Positions 1 through 13,600 are shown, numbered from the stretch's first letter. The stretch: DNA of 64,000 bases from Danio rerio (GCF_049306965.1 NC_133176.1:48218001-48282000); one strand, 5' to 3'. The notes: a model not told the origin generated them from the sequence alone. Made by a program: numbers and translations.

Positions 1-1069
1 TCTAGCACATTTTATGTTGTGTAGCAAGCAAACCTGTCATAATGTGCAATATTTCATGCATACAAGGATTGCTGGCCTCACTCTCTCCTGTGCTTTGTCC
101 TAAAGCAACTACTGTATGCTTAGTGGTTGGCAGAAATTGCACTTGTTACTAAGCCGTACTTACATGCTATTTCAGACCCAATTTTCAGAGTAGCATTGTA
201 AACAATATGGGGAGTGGGTCACAGGTGTCATTGTTCAAAAATGAACCAATGTGAATATAAAAGCAACTTCAGCTCAGTAAAGTAGGCTAGGAGGAATAGT
301 GCTGTTTGCTTGTGTTTTGTTGTTAAACTAAATAAAAATCTACATTATCGATGCTGTAAAAGGACCCTTATGAAACTGAAAATAGTCACATCAAGCTATC
401 ACCAGAAGATTTTCAGTGGGTAAACAACACTTCTGTGCATATAACCTATTCATAACAACCCAATCTACATAAGCTTTGCAGAACTAAAATGCTTTTTAAA
501 TATACATTGTCTAAAACAAATACTTCATCCATGCTGTCATCCTTCCTCCAGCGTGCAAAAGTAACTACAATACTAGTTCGAGATTTTAAAAAGTTTTGAT
601 TGAGCGTTTGTTTTTACTGCTGTCACCGCTGGCGAATCTGTCTGCGTAAGCAGGGGTGCACAGATGTACAAATCTACATTTATTGACAGACGGTTTGGAC
701 TACTTATCAGAATTATGGGAATCATCAGCCCGACAAATTTTAATTGGATGAACATTTTTTTATACCTTACCCAGAATATAAAAAGTACATATAAACACAT
801 TTAGATAATTTATTTTAATCATTACTATTGGACTGTGAAGAGACTTTCAACCAGCACAACAAAACGTTTCTGAAGACAATCACCATCTGCACCTTTAAAC
901 ACATTTGAAATCAGCAAAAGTGAAAAATCAAAAGCATTGAATGCTACATATGTTTTGAACTGTAGTTTCGAGCTAACATTTTTCATTGCATAATGTTATA
1001 AAGGTTTGATCTTGTATTACCAAACCCAAAGTGTGAGGATTTAAAAACCACTCAATGTCTTTCTCTCAG
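1..1069 (+). other. vps37c intron (partial)
   Basis: AT-rich intron sequence running to the acceptor at 1068-1069. I see no further exon and no clear repeat. Short reading frames here lack coding character. Confidence 0.6.
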
Positions 1070-1693
1070 GCTCTAGCAGATGAGTTTCTGGAAGGTTCAA
1101 TATCGCTGGACTCTTTCCTCGAACGCTTCCTTTCCCTGCGCTCCCTCGCACACACGAGACGAGTGCGCATCGAAAAGCTGCAAGAAATTCTCAGCCAAAA
1201 AAGCAAAGGGATCGGAGATGCTACAATTGCATCACAGCCCTGTGCCAGTCAGGATGCTGGATCATCATCGCCGTGGCAACAACAGCAGCCGCAGCAGAGC
1301 TCCAAAATCAATGCACCCTCCAACGCCTCTAGTTCTGCTCTCCCTTATTCCCCCTATCCCGTCGCTCCTCCATCAGCCTCCACAGCAGGCAGCACTAACC
1401 CCAGCACAGCGTTTCAGCCCTACCCCAGCCAGGGCGCCCCATTCCCTCAGGCAACAGGCTTTCCAGCTCCCAGGCCTGCGTTTGGTCCCCCAGCATGCCC
1501 ATATCCCACTCAGCCCCAGTTTCCTGCCCCTCCGTTTGGGCAGTTTGGTCCCACGCCTGCCCAGTATCCTGCTCCATACCCGCAATATGGAGTATACAAC
1601 TACCCCACAGGCCCCCATGCACCATCAACCCAGTCACCCCCAGGTAGACCGCTTTATAGGGCAGGTTTTGGGGTACCACAGCCATACTCCTGA
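1070..1693 (+). CDS. vps37c: VPS37C, ESCRT-I subunit, terminal coding exon (partial gene)
   Basis: VPS37 proteins are subunits of ESCRT-I, which sorts ubiquitinated membrane cargo into multivesicular bodies. An acceptor (polypyrimidine tract, then CAG) ends at 1069, and the exon reads in frame from 1070 to a TGA at 1691-1693, giving 207 residues. The first ~45 residues (ALADEFLEG, then SLDSFLERF, then RRVRIEKLQEIL) match the end of the Mod(r) helical domain that binds TSG101 and VPS28. The rest is a low-complexity tail rich in Pro, Tyr, Gln and Ala, as in VPS37C rather than the shorter VPS37A or VPS37D. I see no PTAP or PSAP late-domain motif. An ATG at 1055 lies inside the intron's polypyrimidine tract and is not a real start. 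Upstream exons lie left of the window. The downstream cd5 gene supports VPS37C, because the two are neighbours in mammals. Confidence 0.88.
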   Translation, partial: ALADEFLEGSISLDSFLERFLSLRSLAHTRRVRIEKLQEILSQKSKGIGDATIASQPCASQDAGSSSPWQQQQPQQSSKINAPSNASSSALPYSPYPVAPPSASTAGSTNPSTAFQPYPSQGAPFPQATGFPAPRPAFGPPACPYPTQPQFPAPPFGQFGPTPAQYPAPYPQYGVYNYPTGPHAPSTQSPPGRPLYRAGFGVPQPYS

Positions 1694-2466
1694 GCCACTC
1701 TGTCTGTCTGTCTGTCTGTCTGTTCTCTTTTTCTCATAATCCTCCCTCTTGTCTCTCCCACCTTTCCCCTCCTGCTCTGCCCTCTCAGATTTGTGGTTTG
1801 CGTACACATGTCACATCCTGTTCCTGTCTGAGGCTTATAAAGACACTTGAGATTGAGCGTGTGCTTGTTTCCCCGACCCAACCTCAGTCAGAGACTCGAG
1901 ATGAGCTAAAACGGCTCGGTTCCTGTCCATTCTGAAGCATGTTTTCAAAATCTCTGATTATATTCAAACGACAAGATGCTTTTTTTGTGTTACAGCTCAG
2001 CCGTATCAGGCTGTTTCTTTGTTTCCTCAATGATTTAGTTTAATCTACTGAGAAAAACACGCCACACTACACGGAAGGGTTACATTAGCGTTAGGCGGAT
2101 CTCTTGTCTGTATGGACCCTTGTTGACAGAGTCGATCCAGAAAGCACAGCATCATTCTCCATTCTATCACAGATTAAAAACTCCTTAAATAAAGCCAAGA
2201 TTATCTTTATCATACATTTAGATGACTTCCATGTGTGCAGATTTAAAATGTCACCGGACGCTGTTACGGATGCTTTGTGTAACAGTTGCTCCTAATCTTC
2301 TGTTTGCTCCCTCTTTTTTTCCTTCACACACTTCCTTTTATTTGTAATACCGCTTGATCAGAAGGAGTAGACTATTATCATGTTTTCTAGTGGGAATGGT
2401 GTACTTAAATCAACCTAATATTGAAGGGAAACTGGAGAACTAGGGATAATAATATAGACATATCTA
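1694..2466 (+). other. vps37c 3' UTR and flank
   Basis: The sequence after the stop begins with a (TCTG)n run at about 1700-1723. A canonical AATAAA at 2188-2193, followed by T- and TG-rich sequence, is the best candidate poly(A) signal. No other gene is visible up to the transposon at 2467. Confidence 0.5.
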
Positions 2467-2918
2467 CAGTGCTCAGCATAATTGAGTACACCCCATTCTG
2501 AAAATGAATATTTTTGTCCGTTTCTCAGTAAATATAGGGAATGTTTTTGGTGCATTTAAACAAAACATATTTATTGAACGGGTATATTTATTAAAATAAG
2601 GTTTTAGTCACCAAACATATTCAGAAATTGAAAGATAATACAATAAAATTCAAGCAAAATATTGCAAATAAAATTAAAACTACAAAAATCAACAAAATTT
2701 TTGATCTTTCCTTTTTTTAAAATTTGTATTTAATATTTTTCTATAACATTAATTTGGGTGTGCTATTTATTGGTGCGTTATTTCAAGCTATTTTGTTAGA
2801 TAAGCTTCAGATTTGGCTTCAGTACTGACTAATCTAATATATATGCACAAATATAATATTGCAGAGCTTCCTGTTTAAAAAGATTGGTGAGGGGTGTACT
2901 CGTATATGCTGAGCGCTG
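2467..2918. mobile_element. TA-flanked non-autonomous DNA transposon (Tc1/mariner-like MITE)
   Basis: The left end CAGTGCTCAGCATA with GAGTACACCCC is matched in inverted form at the right end (GGGGTGTACTC, then TGCTGAGCGCTG). Both ends are flanked by TA, the target duplication of Tc1/mariner elements. The 452-bp interior is AT-rich with no coding potential. Confidence 0.75.
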
Positions 2919-5614
2919 TATCAGTTATAGCACAGGATTTGGTGGGGCAGGTGAGATGTAACATAGCACAGAGCATATGCAAAGAAAATAGGCGCTGCAT
3001 AATACGCTTAGGTTAGTAGATATAGCCTTGAGAATCTACCAGTAAGGTAGAGAAACCTTTCTGTTGGTAAAACTATGCAGATGAATACCTGGCTGCATAT
3101 TTTACACACTGAATTCAGATAAAGATGAGCCGTTTTGCATATCCAGCCCTCAAGTCAACATAGATATTTGCATTAGATGTCGCCTTTGCTATTGGTGTAT
3201 ATTGGAGAAATGCGTCAATAGAGCCGCCGTTTTAGTACAGGGGAGTGCTCGTTTGAAATGAATGAGGAAACAAGGTGCAGTGGAGGACTGGCCATCCAGA
3301 GCCAGAGATATATATATACACATTAAATACCTATATCTATTATCGGGAGTTTTCCCGGTGGTCAGTATGCAAATATTTTTTTAAGTTACGAAAATTATAT
3401 CACATTTCTACACCGATGGATGAGTGATCGCACGGGCATTGCCAACAAAGAGCGTGTGTTTGTGTGCATAAATGTATTATCCGCCCTCCCTGTTGAATTT
3501 GGTCTAATCTGTTTCCTGAAACCCTCCTGCGTTCACTTCTAATGCTAACAGAGGGAGGGAATACTTTGTAAATGAATTTCCGCTATGAACGATTTTACAA
3601 TAATATAAGTTTCTAGCATCTCAGCATTTTGTTGTCATAATTCTTTTACATTGTTTGCTGATTTTATTCAACCAAACTAGCATAAGCCTAGAATTTAGTG
3701 CGAGTTGGTGCTACTTTCCTCATGATCAGTGCACTAAGGGACTATATTATCATCAATACTTGTTTAGCACAAAAGTTTGTAACATAAAAAGGAAATCTCA
3801 CCTATGAAATGTTCAGCCTTTGTGCTTTGTTTTCTTTGTTCACTCATTACTACACTCGTACACAGCGCTAAAGTCTAGCATCTTCACATTGGCTTTCGTC
3901 TTGACTAGTGCAGTTGAATGACATTTGTCCTGGAAGCACTGTACAAATATGGTGGCGCTACTGACGCATGCTCTGGGTCCGTATGTGGTATCTAGTGTAT
4001 ATATCTATGTCCCGTCAGAATGAAAATAAAAAGGGGGAGTCTGGAGCGTTTATTCTTCACCAAACGAATACTTTTTGTGTTGTGGTTTGATTTGAACCCA
4101 ACTTCACTTCATGCTAGCCTCCAAAACACAAAGATGTAGGCCTACTCAATGAAACGGTCATTATGAGCTGTTATGTAGTTGTGTAAAAGCCCCACCGAAG
4201 TCTCCTGTAAATCACACTATCACTCCACACTAAGAGCCCTGAACTTTTTTTTCGGCAACAGGAGCTGGAGCGGGGCCTTCAAACCATCAGCTTTAGCATA
4301 AGCGTGTGTGCGGGGTCTCTCTTTATTTTTGTACTTTAAAGCAATTCAAAACCAGAGGCGTCCTCAATCAAGCCTCGGGTGGCTTTATCTAATTCATGAA
4401 CTCAGTAATTAAGACTCAGGTTTGTAGCAAAACCCCCACGTTTAGGTTCCCTCCCCAGCACCTGGAGCGAGGGAGAGGGGTGACACGACACGAGGATGAG
4501 AGAGAAAATAAAATAAATAACAAGGGGGAAAAATGGGATGAAAATGTTATTAGCACATTGATTTGCAGCATTAGAGGAAAGAGATTCTATTGCATTGGTT
4601 GTGATGACTGTAGCCTGTTAAAAGTGTATTTTTATTTTTATTGTCCTTTTATTCGGGTGTGGATATTAAAATCTGAAGTTGATCTATGATTTCTGTGTTG
4701 ATTGCAATATCTCCTTTATTTAATACATTTAAAATATAACATTCTCTATTATTATTATTATTATTAGATGAATGCTGTTTAAAAATTGCTAGTACTTTAG
4801 TGCTGATTATATGATCAATTAGTCATGACAACATGCGCTTTTGTTAATCATAACTTGGACCAGACAGAATCTACAGACAATTTTAACTATTTCTGCACAT
4901 AATTTTGTATTTTGAAAGTATCGTAACGCCAAACTTGTATGAATATAAACATATTATATGAAATACTAAATAATAAGTTTTAAACTTATTTAATGCTAAC
5001 TATGCAAATCCAGTTACATCCACTTATTTAAAAACAAAGCAAGTCCATCATATACAGGGAAACTGCGGGGTCTTAAATGTCCTAAAAACTAAATTTAAGC
5101 CTTAAAAAGTCTTAAATCTACTAAAATGTTGTGTTGTAGGTCTTAAATATATTTTTAACAGGTCTTAGTTTTCCTCCGTTCATGTATAGCTTCCCAGTTT
5201 TACCATTAATACTGATAAAATCACCAACAATCCCAATCTCAATATGTTTTTTATTTAAAATTTTTTTTTTAACTCTATTTACAATCATGTTTTAATTACT
5301 TTCCTTACAGTAATATTTGTTTAAAAGTTCTCCATTTATTTACTGCTGAGGATACTGGTCTGACCTATATTTGTATAAATTATTAATTTCATTTATGAAT
5401 TCATTCACTGGTCCTGTTCAATAGTCTGGGGTCAGTAAGGATAATAAATATTTTTATTCAGCATTAATATATTTAATATTTGTGTTACAAAGATTTATAT
5501 TTTAAATAAACCCTTTTTTTAATAAGACGGATTTATTAGATTTTTGTGACAGTTAACAAACAAAATTATAAGAGAAAATATCAGTTCAAATATACACACA
5601 CACACACAAACACA
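2919..5614. other. Intergenic, mostly unassigned
   Basis: No gene recognised. About 3300-4015 may be one degraded element: it starts with a run resembling AGATATATATATACAC and ends with GTGTATATATCTATG in inverted form. About 5050-5180 carries repeated CTTAAAAAGTCTTAAAT-like words typical of old DNA transposons. The open frame at 4396-4689 has no recognisable domain and is probably chance. Confidence 0.4.
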
Positions 5615-5962
5615 CAGCTGAAGTCAGAATTATTAGCCCCCATTTAATTGTTTATTTCTTTTAAATATTTCCCAAAGTATGTTTAACAGAGCAAGGAAAT
5701 ACCCTTTAGGTTAAGCCTTTAAATGTTTTAAAGACTTTAAATTAAAATTAAATCAAATCAAATATTATTTACTGTCATCAAGGCAAAGATAAAATAAATC
5801 AGTTATCAGAAATTAGTTATTAAAACTATTATGTTTAGAAATGTGTTGAAAAATAACTAGAATTGTTATAGAAATTGCTATATAACTAGAGTTAACAGAA
5901 AGTGGGGAAAAGCAGGACTAGGACTAATAACTCAGGGGGGCTAATAATTCTGACTTCAACTG
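5615..5962. mobile_element. Abundant TA-flanked DNA transposon, copy 1 (internally deleted)
   Basis: Both inverted ends of the family are present: CAGCTGAAGTCAGAATTATT on the left, AATTCTGACTTCAACTG on the right. This copy is 348 bp against ~540 bp for fuller copies in the window. It is flanked by CA/GT microsatellite. The same family recurs at 8155, 15166, 29634, 46064 and 54696. It is non-autonomous, with no open reading frame. Confidence 0.8.
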
Positions 5963-7647
5963 CGTGTGTGTGTGTGTATATAATTTAAATCTTGTACTAA
6001 ATTTATTAAAAATTAAAAAATAAACCACACTATAATATTATAACATAATATTGTGCGACAAACAGTGTATGATGTGCATAAACAATATATGATGTGCATT
6101 CATTGTACAAATTAAGCATATAGACAGGTCAGTACTGAAAGTTGAAGTTGGCAGCTTGGTGCTTTAAATAAAATAAATAATGATAATTAAAGAAAATAAA
6201 TATATTTAAAAAAAGAGAGACAATTAAACTGAATAGGCCGAGGAGTGGTGTTCTTCCAACTTGTGGTTTCATGTCAAGGAGTTGTATGCTATAGTATTCA
6301 ACTGCAGGTACAGACTAAAAGTGCAATATGGGGAACCGTTCATTCTACGGTAACTGCTTCAGGTTTCAGACAGGACTGTAGCCAGCCTGTTGAAAGGGGT
6401 GGTTCTGTTTTCTAAAAAAAAGTGGATTCATTTTAAATTTTTTCATAAATCATGAGCTTTAACTATTGCATTTTAGTGATATTTTAAGCAATAAACTTTG
6501 CTGGATTAGAGTAGCCACACTCTTTATTGTACCAAAAATATTTTCTACAATTTTATCAAAGCAATATGTATATAACAATGCACAATAACAATTTATAAAT
6601 ATTGTTATGAGATTAGCATTTTAAATGTAAAAAAAAAGAAATATAAAAAAATTAAATATATTATGATCCATTAAAAATAGCAATGAAGAATCTGTTAAAA
6701 CTTGTTTTAAATTAAAAACTGTAGCCTGTAGGAAAATAACAAACTGGCCGCCGCATTCAACCCTCCTCAGTCAGAATTTGTCCATTTGAATAATGAAACA
6801 TTATCTTAAAGCTTTCTTCTTTCGGTTATTTTCACAATTTATGATGGTGAAGTAGTCAAAAATTGGACAAATGGGCTCATATAGGGGTCAAATTCTGGAC
6901 TTTGTCAGTGGAGTGTGGGTTTCATGAACCACCAGAGCTCTCTCTGGCTACAGGCCTGTCAGAGATTTAACCTGCTCCAAGAATGACAACAAAATGTTAA
7001 AAAGCTTAATCACTGAACCTTAAAGACTGTATTTAATTTTTGTAATTTAACAAAAAGCATGTCAACAAGCTTGGCCCCCTCTCTGGCCCCCCTAAATTAG
7101 GATGCTTATTTTTGTGTCACAACTAAAACGCCACAGAGAAGCGAGATCAGCCATCGGTGGCAGACGGAGATATGACTGAGGCCGCTCTCAGTGTTGCGCG
7201 CACTCCCTCTATCTGCTTTCTGTTGACTTTTGTCACTGACGGTGCTGCTCGAATCAGTTTACCACATTTTTTTTTAGAAGTTAAGCCCCAAATTGACACA
7301 GGTAATCAAAAAGATTCAACTACAGTCATGTTCATGTTGTGAAACACCATCAAAACGTCCACTGCTGATTATATTAGACTTCTCTTTTCAATAGTGATTT
7401 TAACAAGTCCTCGGCTATGCAGAAACTATTATTAATCAGAAATTGAGTGTGCATAGTTTTACATTAGGAAAATGCAACAGTCGGCAAGTGCAGGAGAACA
7501 GATGAAACTCATTGATCCAGTAGTTTTCAGTCTCGCTCATGTAAAAGTAATATTCAACTCGTTTAGTTTTGCCTTCATTCATTTTTGTTTTCAGTCGTGA
7601 CATAAAGCACGAGTCTTCAAACACATGATTTTCTTCTACATGTTTTA
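5963..7647. other. Intergenic, no gene recognised
   Basis: AT-rich sequence with scattered repeat-like pieces: GGCCCCC words near 7075-7090, and near 6370 a stretch resembling one near 8890-8940. The larger transposon these may have belonged to is too decayed to delimit. The short frames at 7157 and 7436 (-) have no domain. Confidence 0.35.
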
Positions 7648-8120
7648 AACATAATAGTTTAACGGACTAATTTCTAATAACTACTTTTTTTTTTGTCTTT
7701 GCCATGGTGACAGTAAGTGCATAATATTTTACTAGTTATTTTGTATTCAGACAAAGTCCGTTTAAGTATTCTGTAGTCTTTGATTCAGATTAAAGTGTAA
7801 TTTATAGACTTAACTAAGTTATGTCAACTAGGAAAGTTTAAATAATTAGTCAAGTTCTTGTACAACTGATTTGTTGTGTAGACAATCAATACAATATACA
7901 GTAAATATTTCTTAAGGAGGCTAATATCACTGACCTTAAAATTGTTTTTTTAAAAATTGTTTATTTAAGACAAACTATAAGAAATAAGACTTATTATGAC
8001 TCCAGAAGAATTATTTTTGTTTTATAGGAAATACTGTGTCGATTTCCTTGATTTATTAAAAATCACTTGGAAACATTATTTTAAATTAATGGGAGGACAA
8101 AACAAAATTGACTTCACCTG
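7648..8120. mobile_element. Old relic of the abundant TA-flanked transposon
   Basis: This stretch follows the family consensus from the TTTCTAATAACT module through the GGTTTGTT-GTAGAC module to a right end reading TTGACTTCACCTG, with many substitutions. It lies 34 bp left of a much fresher copy in the same orientation (8155-8694), so two insertions of different age are side by side. Confidence 0.65.
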
Positions 8121-8154
8121 CATCTGTTAAAGTTTACAGGTGTGCCTTGATGTA

Positions 8155-8694
8155 CAGTTGAAGTCATAATTATTAGCCCTCCTGAATTATTAATGCCCCT
8201 GTTCATTTTTTCCCCAATTTCTGTTTAATGGAGAGAAGATTTTTTCAGCACATTTCTAAGCATAATAGTTATAATAACTCATTTCTAATAACTGATTTTT
8301 TTTATCTTTGCCATGATGATATTAAATAATATGTAACTAGATCTTTTAAAGACACTTCTATACAGCTTAAAGCGACATTTAAAGGTTTAACTAGGTTAAT
8401 TAGGTTAACTAGGCAGGTTAGGGTAATAAGGCAAGTTATTGTAGAACGATGGTTTGTTCTGTAGACTATCAAAAATTAGGTTAAAGGGGCTAATAATTTT
8501 GTCCCAAAAATGTTTTTTAAAATATATAAAACTTCTTTTATTCTAGCCGAAATAAAACAAATAAGACTTTCTCCAGAAGAAAAAAATATTATCAGACATA
8601 CTGTGAAGATTTCATTGCTCTGTTAAACATCATTTGGGAAATATTTAAAAAAGGAAAAAATTCAAAAGGGGGCTAATAATTCTGACTTCAACTG
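8155..8694. mobile_element. Abundant TA-flanked DNA transposon, copy 2 (both ends present)
   Basis: 540 bp with TIRs CAGTTGAAGTCATAATTATT and the inverted partner ending TTCAACTG, flanked by TA on both sides. It contains the family's internal landmarks (GGTTAACTAGGCAGGTTAGG and AGACTTTCTCCAGAAG). It has no coding capacity. Confidence 0.85.
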
Positions 8695-8696
8695 TA

Positions 8697-9476
8697 CTTG
8701 AATGTTAAAAACGCGTTATCCTACTACAATACAAAGTTACTTGTCAAATAAACTAACATGTAAGACTATTTTGAGTTTATTAAATTAGCCTGTTCATGAA
8801 GACTGCAGATTGATGCATGAAAAAAATCTCTGAATAATTGTTTAAGTAGTTTGTGATGTATGTTAAAGTGTGCCCCCTAAAAGTACAAGTGGCCCCTGCC
8901 TTCCCCCCAGTTACTCTAGTCTAGAACTGCCACTGCTTAGCAACCCCAATCCCAAATTGTTTTATTAAATCATTTTTTTAAACTGAGGATTACACCTTTT
9001 GTTGCCAAATTTACAGGAAGATAAATTATACTTGAACTCACTGACTCACATTCGACGGCTGCTTGAATTCGGTCCCGTATTGAATCATAGATGAGAGTTT
9101 CAAGAGGGTGTTGGGGAATTTTTTTTCTTCACATACAAAAACCAGTCGTTACGGGTCTCTCTCCCACTGTACGATATGGTAAACCAAGCCCGGCGACACC
9201 TGAGAGAGACTGAAAGAGTGAGGGAGGGCACAAAGACGGCTGGGAAAGATTGTGAATGAAAAGAAGATATGAGTAACCCTGAAATCAAAGGATTGGGGTG
9301 GATATATCGGTGGTTTTATAGCTTTACTGATTTGCCACGATGATCGCAAATGATTCCTACAAGCGCCATTAATCATCTTTCGTGCAATTTTTCGAGGGCC
9401 GTACACCACAGGATGCTCAGTTCCTGTATGCAAACACATTTTCAGTTTTGAATATGCAGATTTTTCATGTCAACCA
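8697..9476. other. Intergenic, no gene recognised
   Basis: About 8880-8940 looks like the end of an old DNA transposon (GCCCCTGCCTTCCCCCCAG, then CTAGAACTGCCACTG). I see nothing else. Two overlapping minus-strand frames at 9100-9439 have no recognisable motif. Confidence 0.4.
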
Positions 9477-9850
9477 CACTGTAAAGATGCTGCACACAAT
9501 TCCTTCATTTTGTCCCAACACAAATCGAATAAGTTAATTGTGTACAAATTTAAGTGTTGCATGCAGAACTGTTGCAAACAAATTAATTGTGTTCAATTTA
9601 AACAAACAAATTAAGTTTAATAATGTTCAACTTAATTTGTTTGTTTTAACTCAACACAAATACATTTTTTACAACCACTTAACGTAAACAAATTGAGTAA
9701 ATCCAAGAAATCATCTCTGAATAATTTTTTTCAGTGTGGATTGAACATAAAACAATTAAGTTTTCCCGCCCCACAAAAAAGTAGGAATTGTGTTGTTTCA
9801 GCTCATTTTAAATAGGTAGTTTGAACTTAACTCATTTATTTGAGTGTACC
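9477..9850. mobile_element. CACTG-type MITE interrupted by a second MITE
   Basis: The outer element starts CACTGTAAAGATGCTG at 9477, continues to about 9553 and resumes at about 9737 (GATTGAACATAAAAC). The intervening piece, about 9554-9736, belongs to a different hairpin-rich MITE whose fuller copy is at 28479-28673 in the opposite orientation. The outer family also appears near 27840-28022 and 56005-56170. Confidence 0.6.
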
Positions 9851-10629
9851 ATAATGTTTTGAATTTGGTAAAATCCCTTTTCATATCAAGATGAGACAAT
9901 ATCACATCACTAAATACTTGTTCTCCTCCCACTTACCCATTTTTTTTTTCAAGTTTTCTTCATTTTTTGTGTGTGTGCCGCTCTCTTTGAAGAGAGGAAG
10001 CAGTGCAATGTGCAATCAAACAATGCTCGACATTAAAAAACACGCTGTATATGGAGAGAGAGAATGGGGGCGGGGAATGAAGATTGTAGCTCCACACCTC
10101 TGCCTATTTCCTTTCACTTAATTTTTTCTTGTCATTTGTTGCACACGTTTGTTCTTGTCAGTCACAAGCAAGGTAAGATCTGATAAATCTTGTATAAAAA
10201 AAGCTGGTTAGAAGTCGTGGTGTAGCATTGATGTTTTGATGTTTGACTCTCTTTGGGAAAGACAATCTTCAAACGCTGTTGAAGCGGAGGAGAAAAGACG
10301 AGACGTAGTGTCATATTTATAAAGTAACAATAAACATAAGTAATACTTTAATAGATTAAGGTTTGTGGCAGCTAAATAACTCTACAATTGTTAATTTGGT
10401 GAAGCATTTGTTCTTTTTAAAGTCACGTCATCATACAGGCCAGATCATTGAATGTAGTCTGCTTACGTGCTGAACCCCTGAAATAGACGACAAACCTTAT
10501 AATTGCCTTTTTCTAAACTGTTGTGCACCAAAGGTCACTGATTTGACCTCTGGGCCTGGTTTAAGTTTGAGTGTGTTGATTCTTTGTTAAGTCAAATGAT
10601 GTTAAATGTTTGGCACAACCTTCTGCCAG
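9851..10629 (+). other. Upstream flank of cd5
   Basis: This stretch should hold the cd5 promoter and 5' UTR. I could not identify a convincing TATA box or initiator. The frame at 9891-10121 is unlikely to be a gene. Confidence 0.35.
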
Positions 10630-13600
10630 ATGGAAAACCGTCTGCTGATGAGTCTTACGGCGCTTCTGCTCATTGATGCTGGTGAGTACATGATTCATTC
10701 TTTGCTTATTCCTTGTTGTCGATGAATTTAGAGACACATTTTGCATGATCTGCTCTGCCGCTGAAAACCTGCCACTTGCTGATGGTATCTGTTTTCATTT
10801 GAGGATTATATTTGTATGTAAACACGTATATCAGCATTTTATTGCCTGCAAAATGACATTAGAAATGCACTTGCCGTGTATTGTTTTGATCAAAATGTTG
10901 TAATTTTTTGTGTTATAATCACTATTTAAAGCAACTATTTAAATTCGTAGTCTTACGAACTCTCCAGTTTTTGCAGAGTTATGTTGGCACGTGTATTTAA
11001 AAACTTATGCACTTATAACAAGGTGAATAAATGATTATCTAATATGGTTAATTCAGTCTTTGTCAAATTTGCAATATCTTTATTGCACATTTCTTTAATA
11101 TGATGAATGATGTATTTACATTTTTAAAATGTTGCTTACGGATAAACTGTGTGCTACAAATCTTGATTTTTACATGAGCAGATCGTGTTATAATGTGATA
11201 TTTACACGTCCAAATGGTTGTACTTTATGTCTGGTTATGTTATTTAAGTATATGCCAGATATGCTATTTGTTCTTTTTTAAATATTTACAAATGATGTTT
11301 AACTGAGCAAGGAAATTTTCACAGTATGTCTGATAATATTTTTTCTTTTGGAGAAAGTCTTTTTTTTTTTTTTTATTTTGGCTAGAATAAAAGCAGTTTT
11401 TAATTTTTAAAAAAACATTTTAAGCTGTCACTTTAAGCTGTATAGTAGTGTCTTGAAAAATATCTAGTCAAATATTATTTACTGTCATCATGACAAAGAT
11501 AAAATAAATCCGCTATTAGAGATGAGTTATTTAAACTATTATGTTTAGAAATATGCTGAAAAAATCTTCTCTCCATTAAACAGAAATTGGGGGAAAAGTA
11601 AACAGGGGGCCTAATAATTCTGACTTCAACTGTATACAAATAAGAGATACTTCACAGAGAGTATGGGAAAATTTGCTAGAAACTTTGTTAGTTAGAAACT
11701 AGATTTAGGCTTAACTAAAATGTTCATATTTATTTTATACTAAAGGTCTGATAACATCTCTTCCATATCTGAATGAAATCATTTAAAGCAAATTTTGCCA
11801 AAACAAGACAAGCCGTCATAATATCAAATGTTTACAAATGTCGCAGTTATTCCACCAAATATGGTTTAACTTCTCAGAAGTTAAGACATTGGTAAAGTCT
11901 TGTCTAAAGACTGATGAATTTAAACAGATCTACAACCATGGTGTCTTTTTTTAATTTATGCAACAAAAAAAAAAAATCTAAAATTTTCTAACAATTTTTT
12001 TATTTAAAATTTGAAAGAAATGTCTTTAGTAATTTACAAAATTAATTTAAATGTTTTTTTCGAACACAACTATAAATCAAATCTTTATTTTCTCCACAGC
12101 TGCGTGGTATATATGTGCACACACTGTATAATATGATACTGTAACAGCAGATTGCGCGGTGATCTTTTTGCACAGTGATCATGAGCATTCACACACACAA
12201 TGGTTTAATCCTTACTGCAGTTTGCAAATATAGGCATATGTTATAAACATGTAACATAAATATGAAGGTGTGTGCACACACACAATAATTTTCTGAATGC
12301 CTTCAGGCAAAGGTCGAACATTTAACATGGGGTTCTTTGAATGAAAAATTATTCAATAATATTAAGTGATGTGTCGAGAACACCATGCTGTATTAAAATG
12401 ACACCATCACTTCACCTCAAATGCACTGCGACAAAATAAGAGCACAGAATACCATGCTCACTGCAAACAAATATAGACGCAATCTCTGTGCAGCTTTCAT
12501 TGTATTCTATACATAAAACCTTTACAACTCCTTGATTTGTATTTATATCTAAACTAAACATCTCATAGAGAGATGAACAATGTCATGTCCTCAAAGTAAC
12601 TTATCTCCATGTGTGTTTTCCTCTTGCAGGACTAGGAATTACAGATCTAAACACAACCAACAACTCTGAAAACAACTCAGCTAATGTAAGCAAAACAATA
12701 CCTACAACACTAATGGTCCCACAGATTACATGTCCGAAAACTGTTGAAAGGATCACTGAGACAGTAATGGCCTGGCTGAAAGTAAAAGGAAAGAGTCCGT
12801 GTGAGGGTCGGGTGTATGTCTATTCCGCTACTCTCGGTGAAAAGCCTTTGTGCTGCTCAAGTCACAAAAGAACCAGCTTGTTGCGTGGACTGTGTAAGGA
12901 CATGCGGTGTGGAGACTTGAACTCTGTTACTAACTTTAATGAATACAATTCTGGGATTGAGCTCACAAGCAATATGACGTTGAACATCACTCAGTGCTCA
13001 GGCCTGAGTATAAGCTGCACAGGTATGTCTGCATACTCATTTAATAGGAATCTGTGTTGGAATGTTCCTCTTGATATTATATTTACTGTAAAAAAAAGAA
13101 GTCTGTAAATAAGCAGTTTTGCGTAGGTTTGTGATTTATGTTTTTCTTCCCTGATTTATTTCTGCTTTTCAATTGCATTATGATAGCTTGATCCTTCTTT
13201 CATTAACTTTAAACCTTAAAAATTTTAAATAAGTGACTTTTATGAAAACTTTTAATAGTTTAAAGTCATATATTGTCTGGGTAGGGGTTGTATATTATGG
13301 CACAAAAATCTTGTAATAAACTACCAGTACATTTTCTTTCATTTTACAGACTTATTTCTCCCTATATTACTTCTTATACATCGTATTATATTAGACTATT
13401 ATATTATATTATATTATATTATATTATTTTATATTATATTATATTATATTATATTATATTATATTATATTATATTATATTATATTATATTATATTATATT
13501 ATATTATATTATATTATATTATATTATATTATATTATATTAGATTCAACTTTATTGTCATTACACATTTAGAAGTACAAGGCAATGAAATGCAGTTGAGG

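Noticed and set aside
573-800. Minus-strand open frame of 75 codons in the vps37c intron
   Set aside because: No domain, AT-rich, and inside an intron of a gene on the other strand.
1080-1739. Long plus-strand frame overlapping the vps37c exon (219 codons)
   Set aside because: It is a shadow of the Pro-rich exon in another phase; the phase-0 reading carries the VPS37 similarity.
13288-13542. 84-codon frame rich in Tyr, Ile and Leu
   Set aside because: It is a translation of the (ATATT)n microsatellite.
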